Made by a program: the position numbers and the translations under genes. A stretch of DNA of 64,000 nt from Megalonaias nervosa (Eukaryota; Mollusca; Bivalvia; Unionida; Unionidae). This document shows, piece by piece, positions 23,210 to 35,099 of the stretch. Positions within the stretch are counted from its first letter, which is position 1. Each line of letters begins with the position of its first letter. The stretch is taken from contig JAECUM010013004.1 of NCBI GenBank assembly GCA_016617855.1, positions 51,055-115,054 of the forward strand, in the 5' to 3' direction. The notes beneath the pieces are model-generated. The model saw only the letters and a program-made list of their open reading frames with translations. It had not been told where the DNA came from and made no database searches.

Positions 23210-25052
23210 CAGTCCCGTAGTCTGGTAGACCGTTGGGGCACCACACAAGACCGAACAATCAGCTTCCTCCATTCCTCTCGATTTTCCGTCTTTCTCATTG
23301 AGTCGCTCAATGTCAAGCCTATCCACTCTCGAATGTTGTCTTCCCATCTCTTTGCCTGCCTCTCTTTCTTCTTCCTTGTACAATGCCTTGCAGGATTGTC
23401 TTGGCAAGTCCTGATGATCGTGAGACATGCCCATACCACTGCAGTTTACGTTTTTTCACTGTGCTCAGGTCTTCGTGAAGCCCAATGGCTTGTCTGATCC
23501 TTTGCCGTATTTCTTCATTGGTGACACGGTCTTTGTATGAGACGCCGAGGATCTTTCGGAAGCATCTCATCTCTGTGGCTTGTATCCTTTTCTCTAAGTC
23601 AGCTGCTATGGTCCATGATTCACAGGCTTAGAGAAATATGGAGATATGCATCAGTCTGACCTTTGAACTGAGTGCGATGTTCTTATCGTTCCAGATGGGC
23701 TTCAGTTTTGTCAGCGCTGCTGTTGTCTGCGCAATCCTGGAGAGTACTTCAGGCTTTGATCCTTCATCTGTTACAATTCCCCCAAAATACTTGAAGCTGT
23801 GGACTGTTTATAGCTTCATACCTTGGACCCTGATGTCAGTACTGATGCCTTTGGTGTTGTTGGTCATCAGTTTGGTCTTCTCTGCACTGATTTCCATGCC
23901 GTAGGCTGCGGAGGTTCTGTCGAGGCTCTCTACTAAGTTAGCTATTTCTTGTTCATTTCCTGCTAGTCCATCAATGTCGTCAGCAAAACTTAAGTTGGTG
24001 ACTGTTCTGCCTCCGATGCTGACTGTCCCTTCATGCTTTTCAAGGGTGTCAGCCATGATTGTCTCCAGAAAGATGTTGAATAGTGTGGCAGAGAGCGGAC
24101 AGCCTTGTCTGACTCTGACTGTCGTTCTGAACCAGTCCCCTTATGCTGCCATTGAAGTATACTGCACTGGTGGCCTTGTCATACAGGTGCTCTATTACTG
24201 TGATGAGGTTGGCATTGATGTTGTACAGTCTCATGGTCGCCCACAAGGCTGCATGCCATACCCTGTCAAATGCCTTCTTGAAATCCACAAAGACGTGGTA
24301 CAGATCTTGCTGGTGTTGGAGGTACTTCTCACACAATATCTTGAGGTTGAATATCTGCTCTGTTGTGCTGCGCCCAGCTCTGTTTAGCAGTATCCTGAAC
24401 ATGACTTTGCATGGATGGCTTACAGTACTGATTGTACGGTGGTTTTGACACTTGTAAATTGCCTTTCTTGGGGAGGGTGATGATCAGTGATTGTGTCCAC
24501 GGTGATGGCCATTTTCCTGTTAGCCAGATCTTGTTGCATATGTTTGTGAGAGCGCTAATCATTGCTTCTCCATTCCTGGCAACTTCCTCTTTTTCAGTGG
24601 TGATGGCCATTTTCCTGTTAGCCAGATCTTGTTGCATATGTTTGTGAGAGCGCTAATCATTGCTTCTCCATTCCTGGCAACTTCCTCTTTTTCAGTGATC
24701 TCACTGCTGCTTCTACTTCATCCCGTAGGATAGGGTGGTTGTCGTTGTTAGTTGCTGGAGGGACGTTCAGTACCTCTGGATCTATTGTGGCTCGGTGGTT
24801 GTAAAGTTCTTCACAGTACTCTTTCCATCTTTTCAGAATGTCTTTTTCTTCTGTGAGGCAGTTTCCGGCTTTGTCCTGTAAGGAGGTAACTTGCCGTTGT
24901 TTTGTGCTTGTTAGATCTTTGACCAGCTGGTACGCTTTCATGCTGTTGTTCTTTTTCAAGTTTCCCCCAGTGTCTTTGGACTGTTCTTCTATCCAGTTCT
25001 CTTTTGCTTTTTTCATGCTTTTCTTGACTTCCTGGTTGACTGCCTTATACTG
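23210..25052 (-). pseudogene. reverse transcriptase and C-terminal domain of the RTE element
   Basis: Pieces in several frames: linker (25016-24657), RT with VFVDFKKAFDRVW (motif A) near 24260-24300, and LSFADDIDGLAG (catalytic ADD) near 23976-23990. A C-terminal region holds LGVSYKDRVTNEEI and QWYGHVSRS, common in RTE/related LINEs. A 98-bp tandem duplication at 24501-24696 and other indels break the frame. Confidence 0.82.
24501..24696 (-). repeat. 98-bp tandem duplication inside the RTE gene
   Basis: The block starting ggtgatggccattttcctg at 24501 is repeated, apparently without change, from 24599. The period of 98 is not a multiple of three, so it shifts the reverse transcriptase frame. 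The identity of the copies implies a recent event or an assembly artefact. Confidence 0.9.
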
Positions 25053-26180
25053 CTATGCCCCTTCTGTATCATTCTTCTTCTTCAGCTCCCTCCTCTTGTC
25101 ACACAGGTTCAGAACCTCAGCTGTGACCCAGGGCTTCTTGACTGGGTGATGTCTACCAAGGATCTCGCTGGCTGTTTCGGTCGTTGCTGTATTAAAGGTG
25201 GTGATCAACGTGTCCATGTCTGTATCGTCAGCGTCGAGGATGGTGAGCGGTGCAAATTTCCCACCAATCTTTGCCTGGAAGGCTTCTGCTACTTCTGGAT
25301 CCTTCAGTTTCTCGAGAAACTTTATTCTTGTTTGGTTATCTTTCTTGACCTTCTTTAGATGTAGCCTGAAGGTCATCATCACCAGATCATGGTCACTTCC
25401 AATGTCCGCTCCAGGAAAGCTTCGAGTCTTGGTGATGTTTACACTTGACTGTATGCGCCTCGTTACCATGATGTAGTCGATCTGACTGTGATGGTCTCCA
25501 CTTGGACTGTGCCATGTCCATCTTCTGGATACTTTGTGTTGGCCGAAGGTGTTTGCCAGCATAAGGTCGTTGTAACTAGCGAATTCCAGGAGCCTCAGGC
25601 CTCTCTCGTTGGTCTGTGCATTGCAGCAATGCCCACATGTTCCATTCCAGTTCATGCAAGTATCCTCGCTTATCTTGGCATTCCAATCGCCTTGCACAAC
25701 CAGAATGTCTTTCTTCGGTGTTTTATCCACACCTTCTTGTAGCTGGTCATAGAAGTATTCCACATCTGCGTCATCATAGTCTGATGTTGGGGCGTATGCC
25801 TGTATGATGGTGATGTTGAATGGAGTTGCCCTGAGGCGCATGGTGATGAGCCGGCTGGAGACTGGCCGACAGCCCATGACAGTACTCACGCTGTCCTTGT
25901 GGACAAGGAACCCAACTCCCTGCTCATGTTTGTCCTCTCTGCCACTGAAGTACAGTCTGTCGCCTTCCAAAGTAGTTGTTTCTCCAATATTCTTCCATCT
26001 TACTTCACAGAGTCCTAGGATGTTCCAGCGGTATCTGTTCATTTCATATGTAAGCTCCTCTAGCTTTCCTGCTGCTCTCAGTGTTCTTACATTCCAGGTG
26101 CCAATGGTGATGTTGTTCCTAACACGAATCTTGCTGCTCTGAGCACCAGTCGCATACTTTCCACCTCCGCCCTGGTGCAT
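25053..26180 (-). pseudogene. AP-endonuclease domain of the RTE element
   Basis: The open frame covers 375 residues and shows the apurinic-endonuclease-like set: GTWNVRTL near the start, LCEVRWKN, later GDWNAKI and GSDHDLVMMTF with the catalytic His/Asp. It ends at an in-frame TAG (25053-25055); the same frame then continues into the linker (MKKAKENW from 25016), so the stop is a nonsense lesion in a longer polyprotein. The endonuclease nicks target DNA for target-primed reverse transcription. Confidence 0.85.
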
Positions 26181-27622
26181 GACGGAAGGCGCGGCCCTTG
26201 CTTACCCGGGCGACGACCAGGCTGGTATGGGATGAGTAGTGATTGTCATTTTTCATGTGGTGTGTCTAGGGCAGCTGACGCCTGGCGGAGCCCAACCCTC
26301 TCCAGGCCTGACTGCAGCCGATTTCCTCCAACTAGGTGGCTCGCCTTGGTCACTAACATGTAGCCGTTGAGCTGTTGACAGCCCTTCCGCTTGGCCATTG
26401 ACTTCGCCTCGGAAGTTCTTCTGCCCATTGATGCCATGTCAACATCACACTATTTATCCATAGTTGGAAGACTCGTGGGGGGCGGGAGCGTCTACCTTCC
26501 CGTGCAAGTCTGGAGGACTACCAGTATTTTAAACCAATGACTCATTCATTGGTGCAAAGCTAATAATAAAATTGAAGAAGCTCATGCAGGGTTCCACAAA
26601 GGCTACATGGTAATAAATAATTTTTTTGCTTCAAGCAATGGTTCAGAAATACTTGAGTAAAAAAAGTTCTTTTTTTTTTTTGTCTTGTTGTAGACTTTTC
26701 CAAGGCTTTTGACACTGTTCTTCATGTAAAATTACTGACTTGCTTAGTCAACAAAGGTATCAGTGGAAAGCTGTTTACACTTGCAGACTTGATGTACAAA
26801 AGATCTGCATCCATACATGCAAATGAAAGGGCAATGTACAGAATTCTTCACCAGTAAAATTGGCACCAGACAAGGCTGTGTACTGTGCCTACATCTGTTC
26901 AATCTATAAATGATTTAGTAACAGACCTCTGACAATACTGTCATAACGGTATCTTTATTACACAAGAAATATTGAGCTCTTGTATGCTGATATTGCCAAC
27001 TGTGCTGATACAGTCGGTTCTTTACAAAGGCAAATTAATATTGTGGAGACATTTTGTGAAATCAGTGGAATGTGTGTTCATTTAGATAAAACTAGAATTA
27101 TTGTATTCAAAAACGGCGCATTTTTGATGAGTAACGAAAAGTGGTATTATAAGGGTAAACAAATTCAAGCCATATATAGGTATAAATACATGGGATTATG
27201 TTTCACTTCTAAACTTATATGGGCAAAAGCAAAGCTAGAGCTAGCAATTCAGCCAAACAGGTCTTGATGTAACATCAGCATTTTCAAACAACAATTGTTT
27301 ACCTCCCTTGATGACATTGAGTTTTCTTATTGAGATTTGATTTGTAGAAATAATTTAAATTTCTTGGCAGTTCATGTTGGTTACATTTTTACCTAGCATG
27401 GAAAGTGACAAATATATGGGCAATATTTCAACAAGCTGTTACTATTTATGAAAACACATTTCAATTAAATACAGTGTATCAATCTGATATTTTCAATCAA
27501 CCAATTAAATCTTCATTTACAATTTTAAACAAAACTCTTATATCACATACTGTATGTACTACTTATACAATGTACATGAAAAGAGTTTGTGTATGTTGTG
27601 TAAGATCTGAGACAAATTGATT

Positions 27623-27623
<1 letters not shown>

Positions 27624-27655
<32 letters not shown>
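27624..27655. repeat. TAA microsatellite (LINE tail)
   Basis: About ten TAA units at the 3' end of the + strand LINE, which may be its native tail expanded by slippage. Confidence 0.8.
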
Positions 27656-27659
<4 letters not shown>

Positions 27660-29055
27660 CTTTTCAGAGGGTGACACAATTAGTTACAAATGAGAAACTA
27701 CATTGAGGACCTCTGTTATGTACATATAACCTACAAGCTAATATGTTCACACACACACACACACACACACACAAGCAGATACACAGTATATAAGCAACTA
27801 TTCACGTAAATGCCACATTGCTGCAGAAATGAGAATGAAGCACAGGAGGTGGATGGGGTAACATGTACTATAATAAGTACACCATTTTTTATGATTTCAA
27901 CCATCTAATACACCTATTATGGAAGGAAGAGATGCTTGGAGCTGATTTGTTATCATGTGGTATGTTATACCAAACAAGCATACCTGAAAATTGAAAGCTA
28001 CTTTTAAATAGCTCCTTTTCAGCTTGGGTACTTTGAAATTTTGGCATTTTAATGATTGTAGATTTGGGGTACCAGTAGATTCTCTTTCCTGGAATATGGT
28101 GGGCAGCAAACTAGAACTATATGAAGAGTTAGTCCCAGAAATATGTGTCCCCTCAGTTAAAACATGTTCTTCCATCAGGCAGATTAGGTGATGTATTGGC
28201 AAGATTCTGTCTTGATGTACCAAAATACCCCCTTTGAGACAACTGTTTCATGAAAATTACCCAAAAGTGAGGCATAAGAAAACAAGTGAGATCTTTTTGT
28301 GCATCTGAACTAAACATTTATTTCGACAACAATGATTCGTTGTAATCTTTCTTCACCGACAGTTGAGAAGTGATGACAAAACTTTTTCCAAAATCTAGAC
28401 TTTTTAAAATACTCCCCTTCTTGACACTTTTTTCGATACAGTTAACCAAAGTGAGGTAGATGTGAAAAGTAAAACTTTATTGTGCCACACATCTGTAGTA
28501 TTCTCATACCCTCCCATTTGTTTGTACCTGCTACCAATTTTATAAACCAAATGCATCAAGGATATAAGAAAAATGCACAAAACTTAGTCATTTCATTCAC
28601 TGTTTCATAATTTCCAACTTGATTGTCACCAAGGGGTCCCTAACACTGTCCAGTTATTGGAGTTTCAATGTGATCAGAAGCTCCCAATGTAAACAAGCAA
28701 ATATATTGCTCGCTGTCCATTTCTGGTTACTAGAATACTCTGTCATTAAAAACTGGGTCCACTATTTACAAGATCAACTTTTAATATTTCTAAAATGAAT
28801 TGAACAAATAAATAGGAGGAATTCTTGCATACTTATGTTCAAAAGATGCAAATCCAAATTTTACGGAATTATTGAAATGTTCAAAGACTGTGGAATTATT
28901 CAAATGTTCAAAGACTGTGATCTACATCACATCTGTTGCTTGAAAACATAGACTGGCCCAAACAGATATGGTGACCGTGTTGCTAAAGAAACTCCCTTTT
29001 GATTCAAAACATCAAAATGTTGACAGTTTGGGCCCCCCTTCCGACAATCAGGTTA
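27660..29055. other. no gene seen
   Basis: Non-coding sequence with a CA microsatellite at about 27748-27773. No supported coding region. Confidence 0.5.
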
Positions 29056-29059
29056 GCAT

Positions 29060-30060
29060 TAAATGAATGAAATGCTGTTCTCTTTCAGACATAAAACCGT
29101 CTTTGTTAAAACAACAAATTTGAAATGTTTTGGCCAAGTGTTTGGTGCAAAAGGACGTTTTTATACAAGTGTTTTAGGATTAATTAGTATGTCTATCTGG
29201 AATGAAATTAAAAGAATTAAAATTAGAAAACTAGACAGAAATAGAATTAAAGAAACTTCAGCTATAAAACGAAGAAAAAAATGGAAATCCAAATGCAAAT
29301 GAAGAAAGAAGAAAGACAGACAAATTCAGAAAGGAAAGAGAAATTCAAATGCAAATGAAGAACAGGAAAGAGAATTTAAAATTAAGAAGGAAGAGAGAGG
29401 GAAGAGCAGAAAATTAGATCCAAATGCAAAAAGAAAAAAGAGAGATGCAAATGAAATTGCAAATGCAAAAAGAGGAAAGAGAGATATAAATGCAACTCAG
29501 TTTTAAAGAATTAGAACTGACAAGCAGAAAGCACTCTCATGAAATCTCCTTTTCTGATATTACCAAAATATTAGGCTAGTATCTCCTTTCCTTTTAAAGA
29601 AAAAATTTGGCACAAATAGATGAAAATTTAGAATGGCCAGGAGAGCACTATACTTTGTTACTACAGAGTGTACTTATTGGCAAAGCTATTGTAGTTTGTA
29701 TTTCACTGTTAGTAGAAGCAAGTGCTGATTATGGTTTGGTCAAGGAATGTATCTTGAAGGGTTATGAGTTGGTACCTGAGGCATATTGACTGAGGTTTCA
29801 GAATTGCAAGAAAAGAAAATAGCCAAACCCATGTCGAACTTTCTAGGGAAAAAGAACAACTATTTGATGAGTAGTGTACATCTAAAAATATTGATAAAAA
29901 ATATGACAAACTTGGACATCTCATGTCACTTCAAGAGTTCAAGAACTGCATCCATAGTGATCTTGAGACTTATTTTGAGGAACACCATGAAGACATTTTA
30001 GAAAACGCTGCTTGTAAAGCTGAGGCCTATTTCTTGACTCACAGCTGCATTTGTTATTAA
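29060..30060 (+). pseudogene. gag of the gypsy element
   Basis: A Lys/Glu-rich charged stretch (29200-29510) precedes a helical capsid-like core at 29607-29789, with WPGEHYTLLLQSVLIGKA and YELVPEAY. This is a pattern typical of gag in this group. Remaining sequence to 30060 is in broken frames. The capsid core would assemble the retrotransposon particle. Confidence 0.65.
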
Positions 30061-30359
30061 GTTTTCCTCTCAGCAGACTCTTAGTAATAAACCACTATCT
30101 CATGTGAGTAATTACAAATTTCAATATGGCACAACTTATAAGAATGAAACCTCTGATAAGACTTATCAGTTATCCTTATCTCTTCCTACGTATACTTATT
30201 GCAAGAGAATAGGGCACGTCATTTCTTATTTCTTTTAAGTTAATATAAAGCAACAGAAAAAAGATCGAGCTGTTCCAGATGCTCTTGTTTTTCAGAGGTC
30301 AAGGCCATGGCCATATATTGGGTCAAACAAATCCCAGTGTGGTTTTATTATGGAGAATT

Positions 30360-30790
30360 ATGAACCATTCATGTTCAAAGGTTTTATATCACTTATTGGT
30401 GATTTGGCAAATCCTATCCCTATTAAAATATTAAGGGACAAAGGAGCTTCTCAGTCATTTATTATCACGTAATTTGCCTTCGTCTAAGAAGTTTTCTTCT
30501 GGCAGTGTTCTTGTTCAGGGAGTTGAGTGCTGCTTTATTCAAATTCCACTACACAATGTTAATTTTCAAAAGAATTAGTTTCGGACCAGTGACTATTGGC
30601 GCTGCTAATTCTTTGCCCGTTGAAGGTGCTTATTTATTGCTAGGAAATGACTTGGCTGGAGATAAGGTTGTTGTTAATCCACTTGCAACTAACAAGCCTT
30701 GTTTGGATCAAGAAATTGATCCTAGTGAGAACGAAAAAATTCCTGATTTATGCCTGTTTATGCAGCTACAAGAGTTATGGCCAAAATTGA
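30360..30790 (+). pseudogene. aspartic protease of the gypsy element
   Basis: The reading KILRDKGASQSFI near 30430 occupies the place of the catalytic DTGAS box, with Lys in the position of Thr, so activity is lost. Downstream, SLPVEGAYLLLGNDLAGDK at 30611-30670 (open frame 30505-30810) is the conserved flap/C-terminal segment of this family. Confidence 0.7.
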
Positions 30791-30939
30791 TCATTGTGAT
30801 CCTCTTTTAACCACCCATTCTCATTTCTAATCATTGTGAGAAACGACAATCACTTGTCGTCGAACAGGAAAAAGATCATGAGATCTACTGTTGGTTTCAG
30901 AGAGCTATTAGCGAAACTGAAGCAGCAGAGGCAAAACTT

Positions 30940-32250
30940 GCTATTTTGTGAAAAATGGGTTCCTCGTGAGAAACATTGTCTGAGGTACCAGCTGGTGAGG
31001 GGTGGTCAGTGAGCTATCAAATTGTTGTTCGTAAGTCGTATAGACAGGAAATTCTTGGGTCAGTTCATGAAACTCCCTTGCCTGGTAATTTAGGAAACAT
31101 AAGATCACAAGATTTCGAATCATTCTTATTGGCCGAAAATTAAAAGTGATGTTTCCGAATACTCTATATCTTGTCGCACTTGCCACATGGTAATAAAACC
31201 CAATCGGAAGATTCATAAGGCTCATTTGCAACCTATTCCTGCATGTGGCGAACCATTTAAAAGAATAATGGTAGACTGTGTAGGTCCCTTACCTAAGGTC
31301 AAGTCAGGCAAGTGAAACTTGTTGACCATAATGTTTGCCTCGACAAGATTTTTGGAGGTAATCCCTTTATCGAATATTAAAACTTCAACCATATTAAAGA
31401 TTGATAAAATTCTTTACACTTCTTGAATTTGCAAATCCGTCCAATCTGATCAAGGTTCTAATTTCATGTCAGAGAACTTCCAACAAATTATGTATGACTT
31501 AGATATCCAACAATTAAGTTCTCTGTATATCATCCTGAAAGTCAATGGGAGTTGGACCGATTCTATCAGACTTTAAAGAATATGATCGGTCATATGGCTT
31601 TGATACCAGAAATGATTAGAATGATGGTGTTCCTTTACTGGTTTTTGCTGTAAAGGAGTTAGTTCAAAAGTCCTCAGGATTTTTTCCTTTTGAGCTTGTT
31701 TTTGGACATACTGTAAAACCACTGAGGTTATTAAAAGAGAAGCTTCTTTCCGCAGAGGATCCAGTAATTAATCCTCTTGAATATATCTCTGATTTTAAAA
31801 ATAAATTTTCAAAGGCCAGTGAAATAGCCAAACAATCTTCATTCGACTCAATCAAAAACGATATTAATGTATGACAAAACTACAAAGGAAATGACTCTTA
31901 AGACTGTTGATAAAGTTCTGGCTTCCTTACCCATACTTCAAAGTTCTCTTCAGGCTAGGTATTATTATCCCTATACAGTGAAAAAGAAATTAAGTGACTT
32001 AAAGTATTTCAACACTTCTGGGAGACGGAAACAGAAACAACTCTGCCATATAAATATTTTGAAGGAGTATCTTGACAATGACAGCCTTGTCAATCAGCCA
32101 GATAATTTAGTTGTACCTTCACCACAAAATGAAGATTTAAATCAGATTGCAGTGACTGGTTTGACCAGTCATCGAAATTCAGAAATATTAAAGAATCTGG
32201 ACAAGAAGCTTTCACATCTACAGCTACAAGAAAAGAATAAATTAAAGTAG
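30940..32250 (+). pseudogene. integrase of the gypsy element, upstream of RT
   Basis: Fragments show the zinc-finger end SCRTCHMV near 31170, then FKRIMVDCVGPLPK (first Asp) near 31258-31300. SVQSDQGSNFMS (second Asp) lies near 31440-31470, and a degenerate Glu region near 31530-31570. The C-terminal domain reads ARYYYPYTVKKKLSDL and KQKQLCHINILKEYL at 31950-32080. It precedes the RT, which is the unusual feature. Confidence 0.75.
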
Positions 32251-33130
32251 TAATATGAAATATGAGCACTTGTTTCCAGATGTTCCAACCGGAACAAACA
32301 AAATCTACCATGATGTTGACATGTAGATTCTACACGTGTAAAACAGCATCCTTACAGGATGAATCATCTCAAGAAAGAATGTTTGAAAAAGGAAACTGAA
32401 TATTTGTTAGAGAATGATTGTATTGAACCAAGCAAAATTATTTGGAGTTCATCGTGTATTCTTGTACCGAAACCAGATAATACCCGCCCTATATACTCTT
32501 ACTAAAGAAAAGTGAACAGTGCCACCAAAACAGATTCATCTCCAATACCAAGAATTGATGACTGTATTACCAAATTGGAAATGCAACTTATGTCACCAAG
32601 TTCGACTTATTAAAAGGCGTCTGGCAGATTCCACTTCCGGAGATAGCAAAATAAATTTCAGCCTTTGCAACTCCAGATGGACCCAGCAATTTTGTTGAGT
32701 ATAAAAATTTATCCCTCAAAATTTCAGCGTTTAATGAACATGGTGACATCTGGTATAGATAGATGTGTTGCATCGACGACTTCATTATATACAACGACAC
32801 ATGAAAAAATCGCCTGGAAAGTATCAAGAAATTCTTTGGTCAACTGAGTGACGCAAATTTGACAATTTAAGTAAAAGTTAGTTTTGCCGAACTTTGTGTT
32901 ACATTTTTAGGACATATTGCGGGACATGGTCAAGTTAAGCATTTAGAAGTTAAGGTTAAAGCTATCCCTGAATTCCCTTTGCCTATCAGTAAAAGGCAAC
33001 TGATTCTAGTTTGGGGTATGGCTGGATTTTATCGGAAATTTTCTACAAATGTTTCCATAATTGCTAAGACCCTGACCAATTTGTTGGTTAAGAAAACCAA
33101 TTTTTATTGGTCTGACAAAAGTTCGATAAA
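32250..33130 (+). pseudogene. reverse transcriptase of the gypsy element
   Basis: Readable motifs: YLLENDCIEPSKI near 32400, SCILVPKPDN near 32455, and a damaged motif A region near 32600. The catalytic box CCIDDFIIYND lies at 32766-32795, with both Asp kept. A reading of the template-grip helix lies near 32910. Several frameshifts separate these. Confidence 0.75.
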
Positions 33131-33143
33131 TTAAAGATCATAA

Positions 33144-33560
33144 TTGAAAGTACACCACTTCTTTCAGCTCCAGATTTCAACCAATCGTTTAAGATATATG
33201 TTGATGCAGGTTGGGGTTGATGAAAAATTAATTCAAGATGACGCCAATGGTGTGAATCACCCAGTTAGCTATTTCTCTAAAATATTACACACGTACCAGA
33301 GAAATATTTTCACTATCGAGAAGGAGTGCAGGGCATTAATTTTGGCTTTTCAACACTTTGAATGGGATATTGATCGAGCTCCTTCTACGATTAATTTATT
33401 CAGTGATCATAACCCATTTACTTTAATCAGCAAGATGAAAAACAAATAACAAAGATTACTGAGGTGGAGTTTAATGTTGCAGAAACGCAACATTGACATC
33501 AGGCACATCAGGGGAAGCGTCAATCTGATCGGAGATGCATTTTTTCTTCAAGATCTGAAA
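33144..33560 (+). pseudogene. RNase H of the gypsy element
   Basis: The open frame 33144-33449 contains VSYFSKILHTYQRNIFTIE and ECRALILAFQHFEW, then FSDHNPFTLISK. These are typical of gypsy RNase H between catalytic Glu and Asp. The expected first Asp lies in a broken stretch near 33195. The C-terminal part (HIRGSVNLIGDA-like) continues to about 33545 in another frame. Confidence 0.75.
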
Positions 33561-33756
33561 TTCATTCGGTACATTCGATTCTTTTGGACTTGAATAGAGC
33601 TGTCTTAGGATTATTTTTGGATTCAATTCATAATACTGTAAGTTCCTCTTACATATTCATTTGATAAATGTGATAATTAAATTATTTGTTAACTTTTACA
33701 AAACTTGTTTGTTTTGATTCTTTCTGTTGTTTAATTTATGACCATAGAGTCCTAAT

Positions 33757-34766
33757 AATGAGTCAGATAGACATCAACAGCTGCGGCCACCCTGATGTAC
33801 CAGTACATATTCGAAGCCAGCTTGGGGTCATTGTACTAGCACACGAAAACTCCCAGTCGCAGACTATGCCGCCAGGCGTTAAAGCGCTCTGGGATTGTTT
33901 CTACAATGATGAAGTGGAGTTCACCAACACATCCACCCCGGTTGCATTCCCAGTTAAGCATGTTGAACCTACGTTGACTCGACCAAGAAAAGAAAGACCT
34001 AGTAATTGCTAGCGTGATGTACCATTTATAATAAGCACAATTTCAGGAAATCATGTTAAAATTTTATTAGTCTTCGGAGATGAAATTCAGTTCGAAGGAC
34101 TCCAAATGGGTGCATAATTGTCGATGGCGTTTGTTTTTAAGATGAAATTTATCATCAAATATTTGTGCTGGATTCTTCACAGCCACGCCAGGATGATCTT
34201 GTTGAATTTGCAGATGAGGCGTTGGATTAGCTGATAGGGAATGCTAATTCTTATTGTTATTTTGTGTTTCTTGTTTGACGAATATCTGCTTCAAAGAGGG
34301 TTTATTCAACCCTCGTATACACTGAAATATAATCGTGCAAAGGGCCAGTTAAAAATTTACCGTTGGGACTATCCTTGTGTGTCAATATCAACTTAGAATC
34401 ATTGCAGTAGCACTCAAAAACTATACCGCCAGGCGTTAAAGCACTTATCCGTTGTTTCTACAACAAAGACACGCCGGTTACATTCCCCTCCAACATTTGA
34501 TTCAACTAAAAAGAGAAAAATCTAAACTAATATTCAACAAAGGCACAGTTGTCCTTGTAACAATTCTTGGGCGAAAACGAGAACGATCGTTTCCTACACC
34601 ATTCAATGGCTCAATCAAACTTTTTACCCGGCTCCCAGCAAGCACAATCGCTGGAGACTTAAATATTCCCGAAGGAGATATTTCCTATAATTGTATTATA
34701 GTTGTACCAGTTAAAAAGCCTAATTGGATAGAAGTGCTTGTGCGTATTGTCCCTGAAGAAGAATAG
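33757..34766 (+). pseudogene. decayed coding-like region of unknown origin, with an internal duplication
   Basis: Two open pieces (33757-34012 and about 34500-34766) have GC and codon use closer to real coding sequence than the flanks. Both contain a related segment: 33850-33950 and 34400-34490 share TMPPGVKAL/TIPPGVKAL followed by a CFYN motif and a Thr/Pro stretch. The second piece ends in a plausible globular tail (VTILGRKRERSFPTPFNG ... EVLVRIVPEEE). Frames between are broken. No domain recognised. Possible remnant of a virus-like or transposon gene, but this is speculation. Confidence 0.35.
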
Positions 34767-34855
34767 CTTGTCAAGCAATCATACTTTGCGATCACATTAT
34801 TAATAGAAGGACTATTAAAGTTACCCACATGAATAAATAATCAAAGCGGAACAAG

Positions 34856-35090
34856 AGCTGCGAGGTAACTGCTGTACTCATGAAATATAAACGCGCGTGT
34901 GTTGTCATGGATGTGATTTGTTGACTTGCCGCGGCAGCAATAGTTGATCTTGGCGTGGTGGGAATCAAGACTACGGCGATTATCATAGGTGCATCTGTTG
35001 GATTTTTTTTTATCAGGACTATATCAATAGCGATTTGCGTGGATGGTGGTGCTGGTAAAATAATTTCATTATGATTACATCAGCGAGTCC
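34856..35090 (+). pseudogene. possible remnant of a hydrophobic protein
   Basis: The frame from 34858 reads through one TGA and contains GVVGIKTTAIIIGASVGFFF, a strongly hydrophobic run like a membrane segment. It is close to the unknown coding-like region 33757-34766 and may belong to the same dead element. Weak evidence. Confidence 0.25.
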
Positions 35091-35099
35091 GTGTTTATT

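Larger units (their letters stand above)
23203..26525 (-). mobile_element. RTE-type LINE, antisense, nested
   Basis: Minus-strand element with an AP endonuclease (26180-25053), a linker and a reverse transcriptase (about 24700-23800), then a basic C-terminal domain (about 23570-23210). The 3' end carries a short ATGATGATG-type tail, a known RTE feature, next to 23203. The repeat taataaaatt occurs on both sides (about 23186 and 26560), a likely target duplication. It is inserted in the + strand LINE. Confidence 0.82.
22930..27655 (+). mobile_element. LINE fragment (+), interrupted by an antisense RTE element
   Basis: Left part (about 22930-23200) reads, with frameshifts, like an RT N-terminal region. 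The right part (about 26555-27270) reads HAGFHKGY, then VDFSKAFDTVLH (RT motif A) near 26690, and YADIANCADTVG near 26980. The catalytic YADD box has lost one Asp. The region ends in a TAA microsatellite at 27624-27655, as seen at LINE 3' ends. Stops and frameshifts make it a pseudogene. The frame continues from one side of the RTE insertion to the other. Clade not assigned. Confidence 0.7.
29060..33600 (+). mobile_element. decayed Ty3/gypsy retrotransposon with Gmr1-like order (gag-PR-INT-RT-RH)
   Basis: All recognisable domains are on the + strand: gag about 29060-30060, protease about 30360-30790, integrase about 30940-32250, reverse transcriptase about 32250-33130, RNase H about 33144-33560. 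In most Ty3/gypsy elements integrase is last. Integrase before RT in a gypsy-type element is the order known for the Gmr1 group. LTRs and primer-binding site were not found. Very many stops and frameshifts. Confidence 0.75.

Noticed and set aside
23048..24647. Plus-strand open frames in the RTE region
   Set aside because: They are shadows of the minus-strand RTE genes.
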